Assembly: GCF_010728325.1 (NCBI RefSeq) | Contig: NZ_AP022570.1 | Coordinates: 4,340,001 to 4,404,000, forward strand | Reading direction: 5' to 3' | Origin: Mycolicibacterium poriferae | GTDB lineage: Bacteria; Actinomycetota; Actinomycetes; Mycobacteriales; Mycobacteriaceae | DNA length: 64,000 nt | Part shown: positions 59,757-64,000 of the stretch, in pieces | Layout: every line of letters begins with the position of its first letter | Position numbering within the stretch: position 1 is the first letter of the stretch | Notes under the pieces: model-generated | Told to the model about the DNA's origin: nothing | Databases searched by the model: none | The model's input: only the letters and a program-made list of their open reading frames with translations | Program-made: the position numbers and the translations under genes

Positions 59757-60437
59757 TCATCTCAGCACCACCGCCGGATCGCCGCGCCGGCGGTAGACGG
59801 TGCCGAACCGCGCGTCGACCCGCAGCCAGGCCGGGGTCGCCCGTACCCGGACCACCTCATCGGCGGCGACGGTTTCGGGCGCGAACTCCGGCCCTGCGCC
59901 GGTCTGGGGCAGGAAACCCATCGACGTCAGCGCGAAGACACACCGCATCGGGATCCCGACGCTGTCCTGCCCCGCCGACACCCCGACGACTTCCTGATCG
60001 AGCAACGATGCCGGCGGGCCGTGCGCGCTCGAGTGCTCTTTGACCAGTTCGGAGCCACGGTGGGCGAGGTCGAGGACCGCTCGGGCGGGGACATCGTCGA
60101 GGTGGACGAACCCGGCGTCCGGCGGCAGCACACCGCGCCAGGCCGAATCCATCGGAAACCCGGGGTCGACGTAGCCGTCGCTGCCCACCGCACCCAACCC
60201 GTTCTGCAGCTGGTCGGCGCCGGCGCACAGGTCGGCGGGCCGGATCCGGCCGTCGACCACCCTGCTGGCCAGGACGTCGAAACCGGTGGCGAACCACGCG
60301 ACCACCCCGCCGGCGGGACGCGCGCGCAGTCTCACCACCGCGGCGTCGTCGAGCCGCTGAGCGCGGTCGGCGAACGTCGACAGATCTTCGCGGTCGGCGG
60401 GGTCGTCGAGCCAGATACCCCGCTCGGCGTCGGTCAC
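59757..60437 (-). CDS. conserved hypothetical protein (Rv2474c-like)
   Basis: A 226-residue protein starting at GTG 60437, which overlaps the thioesterase stop (GTGA). Segments such as V-V-R-L-R-A-R-P-A-G-G-V-V-A-W-F-A-T-G-F-D-V-L and D-V-P-A-R-A-V-L-D-L-A suggest an alpha/beta fold, and W-R-G-V-L-P-P is conserved as I remember it. No catalytic motif recognised. It is third in the order gdh, thioesterase, this gene, the same as in M. tuberculosis. Confidence 0.85.
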   Translation of the reverse strand: MTDAERGIWLDDPADREDLSTFADRAQRLDDAAVVRLRARPAGGVVAWFATGFDVLASRVVDGRIRPADLCAGADQLQNGLGAVGSDGYVDPGFPMDSAWRGVLPPDAGFVHLDDVPARAVLDLAHRGSELVKEHSSAHGPPASLLDQEVVGVSAGQDSVGIPMRCVFALTSMGFLPQTGAGPEFAPETVAADEVVRVRATPAWLRVDARFGTVYRRRGDPAVVLR

Positions 60438-60853
60438 CGTATCCACTGCTGCAGGTACTCCCGCTGGGCGTCCGACAACCGTTGCAGCCGCTGCTCCTGA
60501 ATGTGCACCGCCGCCAGTTGCGTCGCGGCGATCACCGCGGGCCGGGAGTCCGGCGCCGCACCGACCGAGCGGACCTCGTAGCCGACGGTGAAGTCGACGG
60601 CCCGGACCCGCTTCGACCACATCGTGACCTGCAGCGGCGAATCCATCAGGCGAAGCTGACCCTTGTAGACGATGTTCACCTCGGCGATCAGCAATCCGAT
60701 CGTGGTGATCTGCTCGCCGAACGGTTCCCGCAGGAACGGGATCCGGGCCTCCTCGAGGATGGTCACCATCGTCGCGTGGTTGATGTGCTGGTACATGTCG
60801 ATGTCCGACCACCGCACATGCACCGGGGCGGTGAAGCCGACGGGCGCCGTCAC
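60434..60853 (-). CDS. hotdog-fold acyl-CoA thioesterase (Rv2475c-like)
   Basis: A 139-residue 4HBT-type thioesterase. The catalytic Asp region is [12 protein letters not shown] near residue 15. The central helix [10 protein letters not shown] is typical, followed by strands V-N-I-V-Y-K-G-Q-L. It would hydrolyse a short or medium acyl-CoA. Its ATG overlaps the gdh stop (ATGA), so it is coupled to gdh. Confidence 0.9.
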   Translation of the reverse strand: MTAPVGFTAPVHVRWSDIDMYQHINHATMVTILEEARIPFLREPFGEQITTIGLLIAEVNIVYKGQLRLMDSPLQVTMWSKRVRAVDFTVGYEVRSVGAAPDSRPAVIAATQLAAVHIQEQRLQRLSDAQREYLQQWIR

Positions 60854-63800
60854 GCGGTCGAACCCGTTCCGCTGGTGCGGGTCATGCTGCGGATCTGCCG
60901 CGCCGCCACCGACAGCGTGGCCAGGTCGTGTTCACCGCTGTCGTAGAGCTCCGACAGCGTGCGGGTGGCGCGGCTGATGCGCGAGCTGTTACTCATCTCC
61001 CATTCGGCGATCTTCTCCTCGCCGGTCTCGTCGGGCTCACCGACGGCCAGCACGTCGAAGCACAGCGCGCGCAACGAGCCGTAGATGTCGTCGCGGATCG
61101 CCAGCCGCGCCAGGGAATGCCAGCGGTCCTCGCGGGACAACCGCGACACCGCGGTGAGCAGGCTGTCGGTGTTGAGATGGTCCATCAGCGCGAAGTACGT
61201 GTCGGCGACCTCGGCCGGGTCTCGGTCGACGATGTCGGCGATGTCGATGACGTCGAGCAGGCTGAACTGGTACAGCGCCGTGGCGACGGAGTAGGCCAGC
61301 TCCTGCGGTGCGCCGTCGGCGGCGAACTCGCCCGATTCCCGCTCGACGATCGCCTTGTCGTCGCCGCGCAACCATTCCGGCATCCTCGGGGTCAGCGCGG
61401 CGACCTTGTCGGCGAACCGGTTGATCTCCGCGCCCACGGCCAGCGGCTGGGGGCGGTAGTTCAGCAGCCAACGGGCCGAGCGGTCGATGAGCCGGCGCAG
61501 ATCCAGCGTCATCCGGTCGGTCGCCGCCACCGACGCCCCGGCGGTCCCGGCGGCCATGATCTGGCGCCAGACCCGGTTCAGGCCGAAGATCGCGTCGGCG
61601 GCCGCGAAGCTGCGGACGGCGTCGACCGGGGCCACCCCGACATCCTCGGAGACCCGGTAGGCGAACGAGATGCCCGACGTGTCGACCACGTCGTTGACGA
61701 GCATGGTGGCGACGATCTCGCGCCGGAGCTGATGGGAGCGGATGTCCGAGGCGAAACGGTCACGCAATGTCGTCGGGAAGTAGGACGGCAGCCGCGCGGC
61801 GAACACCTCCTGGTCAGGCAGGTCACCGGCGAGCAGGTCGTCCTTGAGGGCGAGCTTCACGTGCGCCATCAGCGTGGACAGCTCGGGAGAGGTGAGCCCG
61901 ATGCCGGCCTCGGCGCGGCGGTTGATCTCCTTGTCCGACGGCAGGGCCTCGAGCTCACGGTTGAGCCCGCGCTCAGCGACCAGCTGGCGGATCATCCGGG
62001 CGTGCACCGACAGCAGGCTGGCGGCGTTGGCGCGGCTGGTGCCCATCAGGTCGTTCTGGTCCTCGTTGTCCAGCAGCACGAGGCGACCGACCTCGTCGGT
62101 CATCGACAACAGCAGATCGGTGCGGTCCTCGGGGGCGACCTTGCCCGCGGTGACCAGCGAGTCGATCAGGATCTTGATGTTGACCTCGTGGTCGGAGCAG
62201 TCCACTCCCGCGGAATTGTCCAGGGCGTCGGTGTTGATCCGGCCGCCGATCAGGTCGAACTCGACTCGGCCCAGGGACGTGACTCCGAGGTTGCCGCCCT
62301 CGCCGATCACCTTCGCCCGCACCTGGTTGGCATTGACCCGGACCGCGTCGTTGGCGCGGTCGCCGACATCGGAGTCGGCCTCGGATTCGGCCTTGATGTA
62401 GGTGCCGATGCCGCCGTTGAACAGCAGGTCGGCCGGGGCCTTGAGGATGGCTTTCATCAGCGCCGGCGGCGTCAGCTCCGAGACGCTGTCGTCGATGCCC
62501 AGCGCGGCCCGAGCTTCGGCGCTGATGGTGATGGACTTCTGTTGGCGGGTGTAGACCCCGCCGCCCTCGCTGATCAGCGACGTGTCGTAGTCCTCCCAGC
62601 TGGAGCGGGGCAGGTCGAACAGCCGCTTGCGTTCCCGCCAGGACGAGGCCGCGTCGGGGTTCGGGTCGATGAAGATGTGGCGGTGATCGAAGGCGGCCAG
62701 CAGCCTGATGTGCTCGGAGAGCAGCATGCCGTTGCCGAACACGTCGCCGCTCATGTCGCCGATGCCGACCACGGTGAAGTCCTCGGACTGCGTGTCGACG
62801 CCCATCTCGCGGAAGTGCCGTTTGACCGACTCCCAGGCTCCCTTGGCGGTGATGCCCATGGCCTTGTGGTCGTAACCCACCGAACCGCCGGAGGCGAACG
62901 CGTCACCGAGCCAGAACCCGTAGGAGATCGCGACCTCGTTGGCGATGTCGGAGAAGGTCGCGGTGCCCTTGTCCGCGGCGACCACCAGGTAGGCGTCATC
63001 GCCGTCGCGACGCACCACGTCCGGGGGCGTGATGATCGCGCCGGTGGCTTTGTCGACGTTGTCGGTGACGTCGAGCAGTCCGGCGATGAACAGCCGGTAG
63101 CAGGCCACGCCCTCGTCCCGGGTCGCCTCGCGGTCGACGGCGGGGTCGCCGGTGCGCACCGGCGGCCGCTTGACGACGAACCCGCCCTTGGCGCCGACGG
63201 GGACGATGACGGCGTTCTTGACGGCCTGGGCCTTGACCAGGCCCAGGATCTCGGTCCGGAAGTCCTCCCGGCGGTCGGACCACCGCAGGCCGCCGCGAGC
63301 GACGTAGCCGAACCGCAGGTGCACACCTTCCACCCGCGGCGAGTAGACGAAGATCTCGAACTTAGGCCGCGGCAGCGGTAGTTCGTCGATGACCTCCGGG
63401 CTGAGCTTGAACGACAGGACGTTGCTCCCGCGCGCGGAGTCTGCGCGCTCGACGAAGTAGTTGGTGCGCAACGTGGCCTGGATCATCGACGCGAAGGCGC
63501 GCAGCACCCGGTCGGTGTCGAGGCTGACCAGCGCGTCGATGTCGGCGGACACCGCGGCGACGGCGGCCTGCGCGTCGCGTCGGTGACCGCCGTCCTCGGC
63601 GTGCTCGGTCGGGCAGAACAGCGCCTCGAACAACGCCATCAGGGATCGTGCGGTGGCGGCGTTGTCGTTGAGCACCTCGGCGATGCGTGTCTGGCTGTAC
63701 GGGAAGCCGGCCTGCTTGAGGTACTTGGCGTAGGCCCGCAGCACGGCCACCTGCTGCCAGTTCAGTTCGGCGCGCAACACCAGCTCGTTGAACCGGTCGA

Positions 63801-64000
63801 TCTCGGCGTGGCCGTGCCAGATCGCGGTGACCGCGTCGGCGAAACGTTCTGCGGTGGCGTCGCGTTGCGGCCCGGGTGGGGCTTCGGGGATGTCGGCGTG
63901 CGGGGACACCTTGAACTGATAGATCCACACCTGCAGCCCGTCGGGCCGGGTCACGGTGAACGGTCGCTCCTCGAGAACGACGACACCCATGGACTGCAGC
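60850..64000 (-). CDS. gdh: NAD-dependent glutamate dehydrogenase, large type (5' end outside window)
   Basis: The C-terminal 1,050 or so residues of a protein normally about 1,600 long; it enters from the right edge. Catalytic-domain motifs include [11 protein letters not shown] near residue 270 of the visible part, [26 protein letters not shown] and G-G-I-G-T-Y-I-K. It oxidises glutamate to 2-oxoglutarate with NAD+. In mycobacteria this large GDH is inhibited by the FHA protein GarA. The start cannot be seen. Confidence 0.96.
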   Translation of the reverse strand, partial: LQSMGVVVLEERPFTVTRPDGLQVWIYQFKVSPHADIPEAPPGPQRDATAERFADAVTAIWHGHAEIDRFNELVLRAELNWQQVAVLRAYAKYLKQAGFPYSQTRIAEVLNDNAATARSLMALFEALFCPTEHAEDGGHRRDAQAAVAAVSADIDALVSLDTDRVLRAFASMIQATLRTNYFVERADSARGSNVLSFKLSPEVIDELPLPRPKFEIFVYSPRVEGVHLRFGYVARGGLRWSDRREDFRTEILGLVKAQAVKNAVIVPVGAKGGFVVKRPPVRTGDPAVDREATRDEGVACYRLFIAGLLDVTDNVDKATGAIITPPDVVRRDGDDAYLVVAADKGTATFSDIANEVAISYGFWLGDAFASGGSVGYDHKAMGITAKGAWESVKRHFREMGVDTQSEDFTVVGIGDMSGDVFGNGMLLSEHIRLLAAFDHRHIFIDPNPDAASSWRERKRLFDLPRSSWEDYDTSLISEGGGVYTRQQKSITISAEARAALGIDDSVSELTPPALMKAILKAPADLLFNGGIGTYIKAESEADSDVGDRANDAVRVNANQVRAKVIGEGGNLGVTSLGRVEFDLIGGRINTDALDNSAGVDCSDHEVNIKILIDSLVTAGKVAPEDRTDLLLSMTDEVGRLVLLDNEDQNDLMGTSRANAASLLSVHARMIRQLVAERGLNRELEALPSDKEINRRAEAGIGLTSPELSTLMAHVKLALKDDLLAGDLPDQEVFAARLPSYFPTTLRDRFASDIRSHQLRREIVATMLVNDVVDTSGISFAYRVSEDVGVAPVDAVRSFAAADAIFGLNRVWRQIMAAGTAGASVAATDRMTLDLRRLIDRSARWLLNYRPQPLAVGAEINRFADKVAALTPRMPEWLRGDDKAIVERESGEFAADGAPQELAYSVATALYQFSLLDVIDIADIVDRDPAEVADTYFALMDHLNTDSLLTAVSRLSREDRWHSLARLAIRDDIYGSLRALCFDVLAVGEPDETGEEKIAEWEMSNSSRISRATRTLSELYDSGEHDLATLSVAARQIRSMTRTSGTGSTA

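Noticed and set aside
60928..63381. 817-codon plus-strand frame opposite gdh
   Set aside because: An antisense shadow caused by high GC; the minus-strand gdh has clear catalytic motifs.

Overview
The window reads as chromosome from a fast-growing mycobacterium (Mycolicibacterium type). It is GC-rich and carries F420-type oxidoreductases, a mycothiol-type DsbA-like protein, paired ClpP1/ClpP2, GlbO, an EspA/EspE-like protein and a large NAD-glutamate dehydrogenase. From 28.7 kb to the right end the order clpX, clpP2, clpP1, tig, nei, rpiB, DsbA-like, pepN, DUF5130, HNH, glbO, thioesterase, gdh follows, from memory, the M. tuberculosis Rv2457c-Rv2476c block, with extra genes inserted. No CRISPR array or rRNA was seen.

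Bases 1-21,200 are a catabolic supercluster. The left part has an AveC-like membrane protein, an LLM monooxygenase, an acyl-CoA dehydrogenase, two SnoaL-like proteins, an acyl-CoA ligase, an aldehyde dehydrogenase, a short LLM-like protein and a flavin reductase. Two GAF-LuxR regulators and a nitronate monooxygenase follow. The right part is a tightly coupled operon: biotin-dependent acyl-CoA carboxylase beta and alpha, enoyl-CoA hydratase, TIGR03084 protein, AtuA (DUF1446) protein, acyl-CoA dehydrogenase and a second enoyl-CoA hydratase. The content recalls the acyclic terpene (Atu/Liu) pathway: oxidise an alcohol or aldehyde to an acid, form the CoA ester, dehydrogenate, carboxylate the methyl branch, hydrate. 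The operon's acyl-CoA dehydrogenase has a one-base frameshift near 19,296.

Bases 21,200-28,700 hold a decayed stretch, a beta-propeller lipoprotein, a type III glutamine synthetase and an fdhF-fdhD pair. Bases 28,700-34,300 hold the Clp protease genes, trigger factor, tRNA-Pro and tRNA-Gly.

A 5.6-kb integrated element (34,245-39,930) sits in the tRNA-Gly gene, bounded by 43-bp direct repeats. Its tyrosine integrase is dead (three amber codons, two frameshifts) and its serine recombinase is a broken chimera. Its cargo includes a proteasome-like (Ntn-hydrolase-type) protein and a two-TM/coiled-coil/winged-helix protein.

Bases 40,000-64,000 hold small secreted and membrane proteins, ctaD, a Rieske-FAD oxidoreductase, an acyl-ACP thioesterase, nei and rpiB. 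Next is an operon of an NCS1 permease, a fungal-type cytosine deaminase and an isopenicillin-N-synthase-type dioxygenase, then the conserved pepN-glbO-gdh block; gdh runs off the right edge. A family of GC-rich inverted repeats occurs three times between genes.
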